A stretch of DNA of 64,000 nt from a virus. Both the position numbers and the translations under genes were made by a program. The notes beneath the pieces were generated by a model. The model was not told the origin of the DNA, did not search any database, and saw only the letters and a program-made list of their open reading frames with translations. The stretch is taken from IMG/VR virus record IMGVR_UViG_3300044908_000026, positions 1 through 64,000 of that record. One strand, 5' to 3'. This document shows positions 47,396-56,478 of the stretch, piece by piece (position 1 is the stretch's first letter; every line of letters begins with the position of its first letter).

Positions 47396-49368
47396 CGGCG
47401 CACCGCCCAGGGGTAGTACCTTTCCCTTAAAGCACTCACCTTCATCCAATCACCCGGATTAACGCCGGACACGAACCGAATCGAGCACCGCTCCGATGTG
47501 ATGTAAAACTGCCGCCAGTACTCGACGCCGGGATTCACCGACAACTGAATCGGCTTGGTCCACTGCTTCGCTACCGTGCGATCAAGCCCGTAACTGGTAA
47601 TGACGGGCTGGCCCACTCCGGTCAATCGCGTATACGCCCCGACGTGCGCCATCACCGTTCCTGCCGAACCATCCGGCTGCGGCGCGCATTCCCACTGGAA
47701 ACTGATGCCAGCTTGATTCGGCGAAGCCCCCGGTTCCCAATCGTTCGGCCATGTGCTCGCATCATCCGTCTCGTTCATCTGCCGGAGCACCGGCCCCGCA
47801 GTCGCATCGCTCAACAGGAACTCTTGCCGCGAGGTCGAATTGTTCTGGCAAACACACAGACCGCGCGGCTCAAAACCACCCTGGATGTTCCACAGCGAGT
47901 ACCGAATGGTCGTGTAATCGAGTCCATCGGCGTAGTCGAACATCATCAGGTGCGAAGGTGTTGTCGCTCCGTCCAGCGGCACTGCTACAACGATTTCTTT
48001 GATGTCCTTGTTGTCCGACATCCGAATCGTCTGTGCCGCCGCCCAGTTGATTCGCCGCCAATCCGAATCCACCATGAACGTCAGCGGATTGTCCGCATAA
48101 TTTCCGTTGAAGATATAGAGCCCCGTGATGTGAACGACTGCCACCCACTCCCCCGATGATCCGACCAGCGTTCCGAATACACACGCCGCGCCGATCTTCG
48201 CATCGACCAGCGCCGGAGTCGGCCACGTAACCGGCTGACCTCCGGTGTCCTGGAACGCATAGGTCCAGTGCGGCCCGAGGACATAGAGCACGCTTTGAAA
48301 AACGAACCCAGAAGTGATCGCCTGAAACCCCGGCAGGAACACTTCATGAAACTGCTGCGTCAATTGCTGAGCATTGTTCGGTTCGCTCGCATAGAACACC
48401 GGCAAATTCTCGGCGTTCAGCGTCAGGTAAACCGACCGCTGCCCATAGATGATGCACATGAACGGCGAGAACGGCCCGTTTCCGCTTGAGTCCTGCGTCA
48501 AGAAGAACTGGTTGTTCGTAACGTCCGTGGCGTCCGCGATCAACGTCACGTCGTCGATGTCGATGGTAAAATTCACCGTCGTCGCGCCGCTCACGCCGTA
48601 CGTCTGCCCAGGCACGAGGAAGTACTGGAACGCATTCGTCGTGGCCGTCATGACGATCTGGATTTCGTCCACATCAGGCGGGAAGGTCACGCCGGAGATG
48701 ACACCGGTGATGGTTTCCCCGCCGGGCGCCACAATCGAGGAAGTCTGATCCGGCGTGCTCGTACCGCTCACAACAGGGCAAATCGGACCAGTAAACCCCG
48801 TGCGCGTCGTCATCACATAGCCGACAAAATGGGAGCCCGCAGTGACCGTTCCCGTTCCCGCATTAGCCAACGTAGGCTTACCGACAATAGGACCCTGAAA
48901 CGCTACATCCACTGCAATCGTGAAAAGCGAGTAAATTCCAGCGATCTGCATTTGCGCCGCGCCCGATCCAGCCGAATTAAACGTAGGCAAAAACAACTGG
49001 TTCCCGTTAGATGCCGGAGCGACCGCCTCAGCCGTCACCGAAAACAGCGGGAACCGCGATGGAGAAGAAAGATTGGCGACCCACTCAACCGCGCCGTCAG
49101 TCGCATTGTAGAGCACCAGATAGTTTCCAGCCGTCGATACCCCGTCTGGCGCTTTGATCCAGTTGAATAGCGAAGTGATGACCTTATTGGGATTCCAGAG
49201 CAACCCAAAACCGTTACGGGTCATTACCTCGCCGGGGTTGTACTCGCAGTTCAGCGAAAGGAGCGCTTCAGACGCTGGGACGCTGGCGGGGTCCGGGCGC
49301 AACCACGCGCCGCGAAAGTCCCCTACAATCGAATCCTGCGTCTGAACGCCGACGGGAAGAATCGCCAC
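47392..49368 (-). CDS. Tail hub/nozzle-like protein
   Basis: 658 aa from a GTG at 49368; the longer frame to 49647 lies within the upstream gene. It starts VAILPVGVQTQDSIVGDF and has repeated blades (YVTLNAENLPVFYASEPNN, then GEWVAVVHITGLYIFNGNY and HLMMFDYADGLDY), suggesting a beta-propeller like P22 gp10- or T7 gp12-type proteins at the tail hub. Its position after a connector-type gene agrees. Start codon is uncertain. Confidence 0.6.
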   Translation of the reverse strand: MAILPVGVQTQDSIVGDFRGAWLRPDPASVPASEALLSLNCEYNPGEVMTRNGFGLLWNPNKVITSLFNWIKAPDGVSTAGNYLVLYNATDGAVEWVANLSSPSRFPLFSVTAEAVAPASNGNQLFLPTFNSAGSGAAQMQIAGIYSLFTIAVDVAFQGPIVGKPTLANAGTGTVTAGSHFVGYVMTTRTGFTGPICPVVSGTSTPDQTSSIVAPGGETITGVISGVTFPPDVDEIQIVMTATTNAFQYFLVPGQTYGVSGATTVNFTIDIDDVTLIADATDVTNNQFFLTQDSSGNGPFSPFMCIIYGQRSVYLTLNAENLPVFYASEPNNAQQLTQQFHEVFLPGFQAITSGFVFQSVLYVLGPHWTYAFQDTGGQPVTWPTPALVDAKIGAACVFGTLVGSSGEWVAVVHITGLYIFNGNYADNPLTFMVDSDWRRINWAAAQTIRMSDNKDIKEIVVAVPLDGATTPSHLMMFDYADGLDYTTIRYSLWNIQGGFEPRGLCVCQNNSTSRQEFLLSDATAGPVLRQMNETDDASTWPNDWEPGASPNQAGISFQWECAPQPDGSAGTVMAHVGAYTRLTGVGQPVITSYGLDRTVAKQWTKPIQLSVNPGVEYWRQFYITSERCSIRFVSGVNPGDWMKVSALRERYYPWAVRR

Positions 49369-49379
49369 ATCACCATCCC

Positions 49380-50774
49380 TTACATCGCCCGGAGTCTGAT
49401 GCTCGACTGGAACCCGGCGAGCGACCCAAGGGTTCCGCCGTTGAGTGTCCCAAGCCGATCCCCGGCTCGCAGGAACCGTGAGTGCAATGCGACCAACGTC
49501 GCAAACACAGGTACGTTGATGGTTCCAGTGGTCAGGAATCCAGTGCTCGAATTGTCCGTCTGAAGAATAGTCCCGGCGCCGGGTGTCTGCGTCCCGGTAT
49601 CCGCCGTGATGCCTACAACCGCGCTGGTTCCACCGACGTGGGACCACTTGCCCGAGAAGTCCAGAACTTCGTAATCGCGATCCGCGATCCAGAACTCTTC
49701 GTTCGTTCCCACGGTCGAGTTCTGCGGATTGTAGTCGATTTGCACCTCGCCCATGTTTCCCGCGAAAGCCAACGTCACGAGCACGCCCGCGATAGCAGTA
49801 GGAGTTGCGGAGCCAGCCAGCAGCACAGCCACGCTGTCGGTAGCGTTGAATGATAGATTCGCGGCAGTTCCCAAGACAAACGCAGTTGGCGTGTTGGCGG
49901 TTCCTTTGAGCGTCAGCGCCGTCGCAATCGCCGTACCAGCGCCGGGGGCTGTACCGCTCGCATCCTTGGTCACATTCAGCGTCAAGGTTCCCGTCGCCGT
50001 CTCGGGAGTGGACACCAGCAGCGTGCCGTAAAGCAGCGTGCGCGGACGCATAGCGGTCATCAACGAAAGAGTCTGCACTGAAGCAGCGGGAGCAGCAACA
50101 TAGGAAACGAAATGGAATTGCGAGCCCGGCGTCATGTAGAGCGTGATTGTCAGCCCCACTAGAGTGGTCAGCGTACCCGCGAACACGATGCTGAGAGAAT
50201 CTCCAGGCTGGAGAACGATCAGCCCAGCTCCGGGATTCGCATTCGTAACGCTTATGCCGCGAGAAGCCCGCAGGTAGGGGGATGCCAACACGCCAGCCTG
50301 TAGGGTTTCTGCGGTTGCTGTCGTACTCAGCCCAAAGGTCCCAGTTTGGATTACCTTGCCGGTTCCGGGAGCCTGCTGAGTCCCGTTGACAGTGGCCTCA
50401 TGCGTGATCGAAGCCGTCGCGCCGGCGACCGTGCCGACAGTCGTCAGGATGCAGTTAATTCCCTTGATAGCCAAGGTGCGCGGCGTCGGATTGACAAAGA
50501 AAGCCTGCGTGACCATGTTCGCGTTCGGGTAAAGATGAATGGTGGTTGACTCGCGGACAGGGTTCACAACCGCCTCGCCGAGGCGCAGGTTGTTGTTGGG
50601 ATCGAGGCCGATCAGCGGAACCTCGTTCGTAAGGGTCGCGTCCCATGAGGACCATTGGTATCCGTTGCCGATGGACTGGTCGGTCTGATCCACCTGTCCG
50701 CCGGTTTCGATGCGTTGCATCCACGGAGCCTGAACTGCGGCCCATATGTTATTTACTGGTTTGCTGACTGACAT
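49380..50774 (-). CDS. Beta-rich structural protein
   Basis: 464 aa with duplicated jelly-roll-like domains rich in Thr, Gly and Ala (GTLTLNVTKDASGTAPGAG, then similar strands near residues 120 and 370). The internal repetition implies domain duplication. It may be a tail or head decoration protein. No motif allows a firmer call. Confidence 0.6.
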   Translation of the reverse strand: MSVSKPVNNIWAAVQAPWMQRIETGGQVDQTDQSIGNGYQWSSWDATLTNEVPLIGLDPNNNLRLGEAVVNPVRESTTIHLYPNANMVTQAFFVNPTPRTLAIKGINCILTTVGTVAGATASITHEATVNGTQQAPGTGKVIQTGTFGLSTTATAETLQAGVLASPYLRASRGISVTNANPGAGLIVLQPGDSLSIVFAGTLTTLVGLTITLYMTPGSQFHFVSYVAAPAASVQTLSLMTAMRPRTLLYGTLLVSTPETATGTLTLNVTKDASGTAPGAGTAIATALTLKGTANTPTAFVLGTAANLSFNATDSVAVLLAGSATPTAIAGVLVTLAFAGNMGEVQIDYNPQNSTVGTNEEFWIADRDYEVLDFSGKWSHVGGTSAVVGITADTGTQTPGAGTILQTDNSSTGFLTTGTINVPVFATLVALHSRFLRAGDRLGTLNGGTLGSLAGFQSSIRLRAM

Positions 50775-50783
50775 TTTGTCTCC

Positions 50784-51716
50784 TTAGCTGACGTAACTGT
50801 ATCCGTTCATCAACGGGTAATCGATCCGGCGCGGCCTGTACCGCTGCGGTCTTACTGGAATACCCTGTTTGGCTTTGAGCATGGGAACGATCAAAGCACG
50901 AAGAAACCCGCCGCCTCCGTCCGCGACTCCGCTTTCCCCGTAAGCGTCCATGCGCAACTGCGGACCCATCGGCAGCTGCCGCTTTGGGCTGAAGTGCGCC
51001 GCCGTCGCCGTTTTCAGGAAATTCAATTCGCGCCCGTTGGCGAAACCAATCACACCCGAAGGGGGAGGGTCTTCGCCCGCGTAGTACTGAATCCAAAGCT
51101 GGCGAACCTCGCTCGAGCCCTGAAACCAGAGGATATTATCCTGCCAGCACCAGAACCCGAGCGTCTGACCAACAGGGCCGGATGGAATACTCTGCTGGGG
51201 CAGCATCGGGATAAAGCTATCCGCAGACGACATCACGGTGCCGCCCGTGCCGTTCGACCCGCACACAATCGAACCGTTCAGCGTAAAGGCCGTTGGACTC
51301 GTCACTGTGATGAGCCAGTCCCGATTGATCCAGCCAGGCACGCCCTGCACGCCGTTCAGTTCCGCCCGCGAGCTCGTATTCAATCCGTGCGGAGCCGCCG
51401 TCGTGACGGTCTGCGGAGTTCCATCGGTGGTCGAGGTAATCGCCACGCTTGAAACGGAACCGCGCTCCCAAATCTTGTACGGCTCATCGAAGTCCGTCAC
51501 CCCAAGGGCACTCGGAAATAGCGCGCCGGTATTCGCGGACAGACTGAAATAAACCTCGCGCTGAATCACCGGCAACTGGAGTTTGATCGACAGGTCCATC
51601 ATCTCGCCGTAAGAGGTCTGAAAGTCGTCGATGATTTCCTGCGTAATCTCGCCGCTCGCGTCCCCAAGCGCGGACTGTGCGCCGGTTAGTATATCCTGGA
51701 CGGTGCAATCGCTCAT
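50784..51716 (-). CDS. Head-tail connector-like protein
   Basis: 310 aa. The N-terminal helical part (TVQDILTGAQSALGDASGEIT, then FQTSYGEMMDLSI) and a central beta domain (residues 80-165) resemble head-completion/adaptor proteins of short-tailed phages. The C-terminus is basic. Genome position between capsid and tail-hub genes fits. Confidence 0.6.
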   Translation of the reverse strand: MSDCTVQDILTGAQSALGDASGEITQEIIDDFQTSYGEMMDLSIKLQLPVIQREVYFSLSANTGALFPSALGVTDFDEPYKIWERGSVSSVAITSTTDGTPQTVTTAAPHGLNTSSRAELNGVQGVPGWINRDWLITVTSPTAFTLNGSIVCGSNGTGGTVMSSADSFIPMLPQQSIPSGPVGQTLGFWCWQDNILWFQGSSEVRQLWIQYYAGEDPPPSGVIGFANGRELNFLKTATAAHFSPKRQLPMGPQLRMDAYGESGVADGGGGFLRALIVPMLKAKQGIPVRPQRYRPRRIDYPLMNGYSYVS

Positions 51717-52246
51717 TGACGCCTCAATCGCGCGATCATATCTGACTGCGACGCCTTCAGCGGAATCCGCGTCTTTTTCTCGTTCTTGTCGGAAAACATC
51801 ACGTGATCGACCCGCGCGCTCTTACCGGCCAGTGAATCACCATCTTTCTCGGCCAGATGCCGCCCCATCCCCTTTTTCACATAAGCCAGCGTGACATGCG
51901 GCTTGAAGTCTGGAAATGTGCTCGTGTTCTCAGTTCCGTTCGAGATCGCGTGATGGAGTTCGTGCAACTGCGGCGAATCCACTTCAGCCTTGACCACATC
52001 GCCGTGTCCTGAATCGGGGAAATGAGATGTGCGCCCCATTCTGATGTCGAACTGAGGGTGCCTCGATACGATGCCCCTAACCGTACTCGGATCGTCTGAA
52101 TGCAGGCCGTACTTCACCGTGACATGCGGCTCCGTCTCTCGCCCCTTATCCACCAGCGCCCAGTCCGGTATCTTCGCCGCCGCGCGCCGGACGTGATCGG
52201 CCAGCGCGGGCGGTAGATTGAACTGGGTTGAGGCGAGAGAGGCCAT
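51713..52246 (-). CDS. 2H phosphoesterase (2'-5' RNA ligase-like)
   Basis: 177 aa. Two catalytic H-x-T motifs, EPHVTVKYGL (His41) and KPHVTLAYV (His117), 76 residues apart, define the 2H phosphoesterase fold. Members open 2',3'-cyclic phosphates of tRNA ends or cleave cyclic nucleotides; phage Acb1-type enzymes of this fold disarm CBASS. It lies among virion genes and overlaps the connector gene by ATGA. It could serve RNA repair with the kinase and ligases, or counter-defence. The fold call is strong, the substrate is open. Confidence 0.8.
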   Translation of the reverse strand: MASLASTQFNLPPALADHVRRAAAKIPDWALVDKGRETEPHVTVKYGLHSDDPSTVRGIVSRHPQFDIRMGRTSHFPDSGHGDVVKAEVDSPQLHELHHAISNGTENTSTFPDFKPHVTLAYVKKGMGRHLAEKDGDSLAGKSARVDHVMFSDKNEKKTRIPLKASQSDMIARLRRQ

Positions 52247-52247
52247 C

Positions 52248-53069
52248 TTATGCCGCTGCGATCTCCATCACTTCGTTGTAGCGGCCCGGATCGACGTTCT
52301 TGTTCACCCACTCGAACGCATCCTTGCCGACCTTCACGTTGACCGCCTGGCACGTCGCGCAGAACTTCGCGCCGACCGGCAGGATGTTCGCGCAGAAGGG
52401 GCACTTGTCGATCTTTCCGAAGGTCGTCTGATCCATCCACGGATCGCCCGCCGGATCGAGCCCCATCCATACTGCTGCTTTCTTGAATCTGACCTCGTTG
52501 TAAGCCTGATCGCGAGTTTTTTCGTTCGCGTACAACTTCCGCGCCTGAAGGACTTGACGCTCGCAATACCGGTACTCGCGGCGCTCGTAACGCTTCACCT
52601 CGGCGGCGAACTCCGGGAACTCCTTGCGAAGTGCATCGGTGCCCCATATCTCGCGAAACCGCGCATACTGAGCCTTCGTGCGCGGGCAATCAGGGGCGGC
52701 GGCGATCCAGACGGCCGGCAGAATCGTTTCCGAGTCCGCAGGCTCCCCGCCGGAGCCGCACCGCACGAGATCGTTGGCGATCTGGCGGGCAGTCGTCGCG
52801 CGATGGCTCGGCTCCCATCTGCCATATCCCATGTATTTTTTTTCAAACGCATCCCCGATGATGTGGATGCAGGGACAGTCCTTGGCGGTTTTGACCTCGG
52901 CGATGTGGTAGGTGTGCGAATAGCCTTCCTCTTTTTTGGTTTGGTAGGCTCGCCACTCTTTGATTTCGTTGAAGTGGTAGTTCACCAGCGGCAAGAGGTG
53001 CCCGATGTCTGGCGACAGTTCAGTGAAAATGCTCCCTGCGGGAGCGTCCGCTACTGCTAAATTGCTCAT
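52248..53069 (-). CDS. Hypothetical protein with C-terminal zinc ribbon
   Basis: 273 aa. A helical N-terminal part with Tyr/Trp-rich residues, a central basic coiled-coil-like stretch (EVKRYERREYRYCERQVLQ), and a C-terminal CPFCANILPVGAKFCATC zinc ribbon. It is in the virion block between the capsid and connector genes. Its role is unknown, possibly virion-linked. Confidence 0.6.
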   Translation of the reverse strand: MSNLAVADAPAGSIFTELSPDIGHLLPLVNYHFNEIKEWRAYQTKKEEGYSHTYHIAEVKTAKDCPCIHIIGDAFEKKYMGYGRWEPSHRATTARQIANDLVRCGSGGEPADSETILPAVWIAAAPDCPRTKAQYARFREIWGTDALRKEFPEFAAEVKRYERREYRYCERQVLQARKLYANEKTRDQAYNEVRFKKAAVWMGLDPAGDPWMDQTTFGKIDKCPFCANILPVGAKFCATCQAVNVKVGKDAFEWVNKNVDPGRYNEVMEIAAA

Positions 53070-53076
53070 AGTCTCC

Positions 53077-53664
53077 TCATCCTTGCTTTGTCAGCGGGAC
53101 CGAATACGATCCACCCCGTGCGCCTGGCACATGATAGGCGAAGTCGTCATCAATCATGTCGCGAATCTGCTGATCCTGCTTCTGATCCCGCTTCTCGGCC
53201 CGCTCGAACATCAGCTTCAGCGTCTTGTGATAGCCCAAATCCATCTGCCACAAAATCTGCTCGGCGCACTTGGCCGACATCTCTTCGGTCGGCTCCACGC
53301 CTACATCAATCGGATACACCGAAAACCAATACCCGTCCCTCGGATAAGCGTTGATCTTGCCAAACTTCTCGATCCACTCATCCTCGGAACACTCCGGCTC
53401 CGTCCACCGCGCCAAGCACCACTGCTCGACCGGATACAACGGACGTTGCAAGCGCCACTCGCATACCGGCACCTGCTCCTTGAAGCACTGCGTATGGTCC
53501 AGCGACCAGTGCTCGATCTCTTTCGTCCCCACGCGCTCCAGCACCATCAACTCGCCCGACGGCTTCCACTGAAACATGGACTGCCCCGAATACTTCCCGT
53601 AGGGTATCGAGGCAGTCCAGTCCTGGAGGATGCGGTTCAGGCGAACTAGCGTCTCAGTCGTCAT
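53077..53664 (-). CDS. Hypothetical protein in capsid region
   Basis: 195 aa, Trp/Glu/Cys-rich (EEMSAKCAEQILWQMDLGYH, EWRLQRPLYPVEQWCLARW). Helical and beta, no recognised domain. Follows the capsid gene and precedes the zinc-ribbon gene. Possibly a head accessory. Confidence 0.6.
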   Translation of the reverse strand: MTTETLVRLNRILQDWTASIPYGKYSGQSMFQWKPSGELMVLERVGTKEIEHWSLDHTQCFKEQVPVCEWRLQRPLYPVEQWCLARWTEPECSEDEWIEKFGKINAYPRDGYWFSVYPIDVGVEPTEEMSAKCAEQILWQMDLGYHKTLKLMFERAEKRDQKQDQQIRDMIDDDFAYHVPGARGGSYSVPLTKQG

Positions 53665-53670
53665 CCGCGA

Positions 53671-55005
53671 TCAATATCCGTAATCGCTAGTAGGTGTACT
53701 CAGACCTGTGATGAGCCCGTTCAACATTGGGTTGATGTTCGCGTAATTGAGCGTCGAAATCAGGTAGAACAGATCCCCGAAGGCGTACCCCGCGTTCGTG
53801 CTGGTCGCGGTCATCGGGAAGAACATGTCCCCCTTGAGGTCGCGGTAGAAGTCGGCGCCTGGCTTGTCGAGATACACGCGCAGCCAAGTGTCCACGTTCG
53901 GATAGTCGATGCGATCTGACCCCTGGAGCAAGTCCTCATAGTGAGTGACATCGCCAAAGGACACGCCGTCCTCTGTGGTCGGAAACGGATCGATCTGCGG
54001 TTGCTTGACCGCGTCGCGCAGGTAGAACTGCATCGACTGCACCTGGGCGCTCATCTGCGCGAGCTGGTGAGGGGATGCCAAGCCGATCAGTTTCAGGACC
54101 GACTGATTTCCGCCACGGACTTTGATGAGGTTCTTCAGCGCGAAAATCTGCTGGGCGTTGATCGTGCCACCGCTGGTGATCGCCGATGGATTGATCGAAG
54201 GATAAGTGGTGCGCGACAGGCCCAGGTAGCTGCCGGAGGTCGCAGTGGTGTTGGTGTAGTACAGACCATCGGCCCATGCTTCTGTCGGACCTGTTGACAC
54301 CGCACCGCCCAAGAACAGTAAATCTCCGTTCTGAACGGTCACCGAACCCATGTTGGTCAGGGTCACTTGCCGCGATGCTCGATTGATCGAAAACACGCGA
54401 GGCAAATTGTCCGGGCTGACAGCGGAGGTGCGCCATGTGGAAGCTCCGGTAGAATCCGTGACTTCCACATCCAAACCCTCGATCAGCAGCCGGGTGCCGA
54501 ACTCGGGGTCCATTGTGAGCGTCTGGTTTCCGCTCGACACCGCGCCAGCCGTGGTGACGATTCCGATCTGGCCGTTGTTACCGCCGAGGTTGTGGAAGGT
54601 CACATCCTCGCAACGCGCCATATTCGGCGCGCCGTCTTTCATCGTTTCCTTGAAGACGTTGACGACGGACTGATCCGTAGTCTGCGATCCGACGCGCGAC
54701 GCGTAGGTCATCTGGAAGCCCATCTTCACAGCGAAGTAGGTCTGGATGAACTGCGCTACCGCGAACCCGGTGCCCAATCCGGTGTTTCCGCCGTCAAGAT
54801 TGGCCGCGCCGAACTTGCCGGCCGGTTGAGTCTTCAGCGGAATACGGAAGTCGTCCGCATTTGTCGTCTTGGTGATGCGGTAGGATTCCGTCCCCTTCAT
54901 GACTCGCTGGACGGCGAGGTTCGAACTTTTTTGGTAAATCTCCGGCAACACGCCCTTACGCAGGGTTTCGATGTTGGCGTTCAAAATGTCTGTTAACGCT
55001 TGCAT
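53671..55005 (-). CDS. Major capsid protein candidate
   Basis: 444 aa from the ATG at 55005 with AGAGGAAA upstream. N-terminal helix (MQALTDILNANIETLRKG), then HK97-like features: a long mixed alpha/beta P-domain, GGNTGLGTGFAVAQF, a Gly/Thr-rich A-domain and a C-terminal INPMLNGLITGLSTPTSDYGY. It is next to the scaffold-like gene and portal in the usual order. The capsid call rests on length, position and style, not on a diagnostic motif. Confidence 0.7.
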   Translation of the reverse strand: MQALTDILNANIETLRKGVLPEIYQKSSNLAVQRVMKGTESYRITKTTNADDFRIPLKTQPAGKFGAANLDGGNTGLGTGFAVAQFIQTYFAVKMGFQMTYASRVGSQTTDQSVVNVFKETMKDGAPNMARCEDVTFHNLGGNNGQIGIVTTAGAVSSGNQTLTMDPEFGTRLLIEGLDVEVTDSTGASTWRTSAVSPDNLPRVFSINRASRQVTLTNMGSVTVQNGDLLFLGGAVSTGPTEAWADGLYYTNTTATSGSYLGLSRTTYPSINPSAITSGGTINAQQIFALKNLIKVRGGNQSVLKLIGLASPHQLAQMSAQVQSMQFYLRDAVKQPQIDPFPTTEDGVSFGDVTHYEDLLQGSDRIDYPNVDTWLRVYLDKPGADFYRDLKGDMFFPMTATSTNAGYAFGDLFYLISTLNYANINPMLNGLITGLSTPTSDYGY

Positions 55006-55115
55006 GGCTTTCCTCTGAGAGCGGCGCACATGGCGCGGCCCGAGATGCGCAAGCTAAAGACTAGCCGTCGTACCGGAGAAAAACCTAGAAGTCTTGTGGA
55101 TAGCGAGAGGGCCGA

Positions 55116-56435
55116 TTACCAGTCCTTAAACGCTTCTCCAAAAGTCTTCGCATTCTTCATGATCGCCGCTTTCGCGTCGATGCCATTCGCCGCCGAAGGA
55201 GCAATCCCGTTTGCCGGTAGTTCGTTCGGAGCGCTGGTACGTGCTCTGTCGTTCGCTGCTGTGGCCTGCTTGACTACGGCGACGCCCCGTCGATTCAAGA
55301 TAGCCCTTGCGTTTTCCGCGAGGACTTGCTTGGCGATGGATCGCCGATATGCCGCGACTGCGGCAATACTCTCAGGAGTGCGCAACAGATCGGCTTCTCT
55401 GCGAAGCCCATCACGCTGTTCCTTCCATACCGGGTTAGCGTCTTCCGCGTCCCGGATGGATTTGACCAATTCCTGTTCAATCAGACCTAGGGTAGCTGCC
55501 CCATCGGGCAGCTTTTCGTAGCTGGGGCGCACGCTATTGACCATAGCGGCGACTTCCTCTTGCCATCCCTGATTCTCCGCGCTGTCGATCCAGTTATCCC
55601 ACGCGATCTTGTTAGCAGCGCGGTCGGCGGCTTCCCGCGCCGCGACTGCGGCTTCGCGTGCCTGAATCGACTGGCGCTCTTGCGCTACTGGATCGACCGT
55701 GATACCCTTCAGGATTTCATCGGTGGGCTCGTGCCTGCCCTTGCCGTCCGCAGATGTCAACTCCATCTGAAGCCGCTGGATTAAGTACACGCGCTGTTCG
55801 CGCAGTTTTTCATCAGTCGTTTGCCGCGCCCGCTCTTTCAGCCCTTCGATCAGTCGCGCATTGAAATTACTTCGCAGGAAGTTGAAAGCGTCCGGCTCGA
55901 CAGCGGCGAGCTTCAGCGCGGCTCGAATTGCCAAAAACCCGAACGCCTTCGGGTTATTCTGCTGAAGGAACGTGGCGAGGACAATGTCGTCAAGGGTTTT
56001 GCTGGCTGTGACTTGATCTTGCGTAGGAACCGCCAGGTAAGACGTAATCAGCAGATCGGCGGCATTTGCCTTTGATAATGCAGCTTCAATCCGGCCACCC
56101 GCTTCGCAATCCTTGATCGTTACCCCTGGGAAGAGTTCCTGAAGGGCCTTGACAAGATCATTGGCGGCAAATAACTGCTTGGCTTTCTTGGCCCTTAGCG
56201 TGATAGTCGCGCCGTCAGAAGAAGGCGTTCCGTCGGCTGCGCTGACGGGCTCGGCGAGATCCTGTGTGTCCGCAGGGACGATGGTGGATGCGTCGCCAGC
56301 GGGGACTATCGCCGTATCAGGAGCAGTTTCGACAACCACAGGAACGGATGCGAAAGCGGCGTCGATGGACGAATTGAAATCGGACGGCCCGGTTGCTGGA
56401 ACGTCTACGACTGCTACTGCTGATTCATCGGCCAT
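55116..56435 (-). CDS. Scaffold-like protein
   Basis: 439 aa. A variable, acidic N-terminal part (residues 1-80) then long charged coiled helices (QAREAAVAAREAADRAANK, then LRREADLLRTPESIAAVAAY) and a basic end. Such helical, low-complexity proteins between portal and capsid genes are usually scaffolding proteins that guide capsid assembly. Confidence 0.65.
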   Translation of the reverse strand: MADESAVAVVDVPATGPSDFNSSIDAAFASVPVVVETAPDTAIVPAGDASTIVPADTQDLAEPVSAADGTPSSDGATITLRAKKAKQLFAANDLVKALQELFPGVTIKDCEAGGRIEAALSKANAADLLITSYLAVPTQDQVTASKTLDDIVLATFLQQNNPKAFGFLAIRAALKLAAVEPDAFNFLRSNFNARLIEGLKERARQTTDEKLREQRVYLIQRLQMELTSADGKGRHEPTDEILKGITVDPVAQERQSIQAREAAVAAREAADRAANKIAWDNWIDSAENQGWQEEVAAMVNSVRPSYEKLPDGAATLGLIEQELVKSIRDAEDANPVWKEQRDGLRREADLLRTPESIAAVAAYRRSIAKQVLAENARAILNRRGVAVVKQATAANDRARTSAPNELPANGIAPSAANGIDAKAAIMKNAKTFGEAFKDW

Positions 56436-56478
56436 GAAAAATCAACTCTACTCTCTTTTGTTTTGGAATGCAAGTCTC

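Noticed and set aside
52218-53060. 280-codon plus-strand frame
   Set aside because: Mirror of the minus-strand zinc-ribbon gene; no ribosome binding site or promoter.
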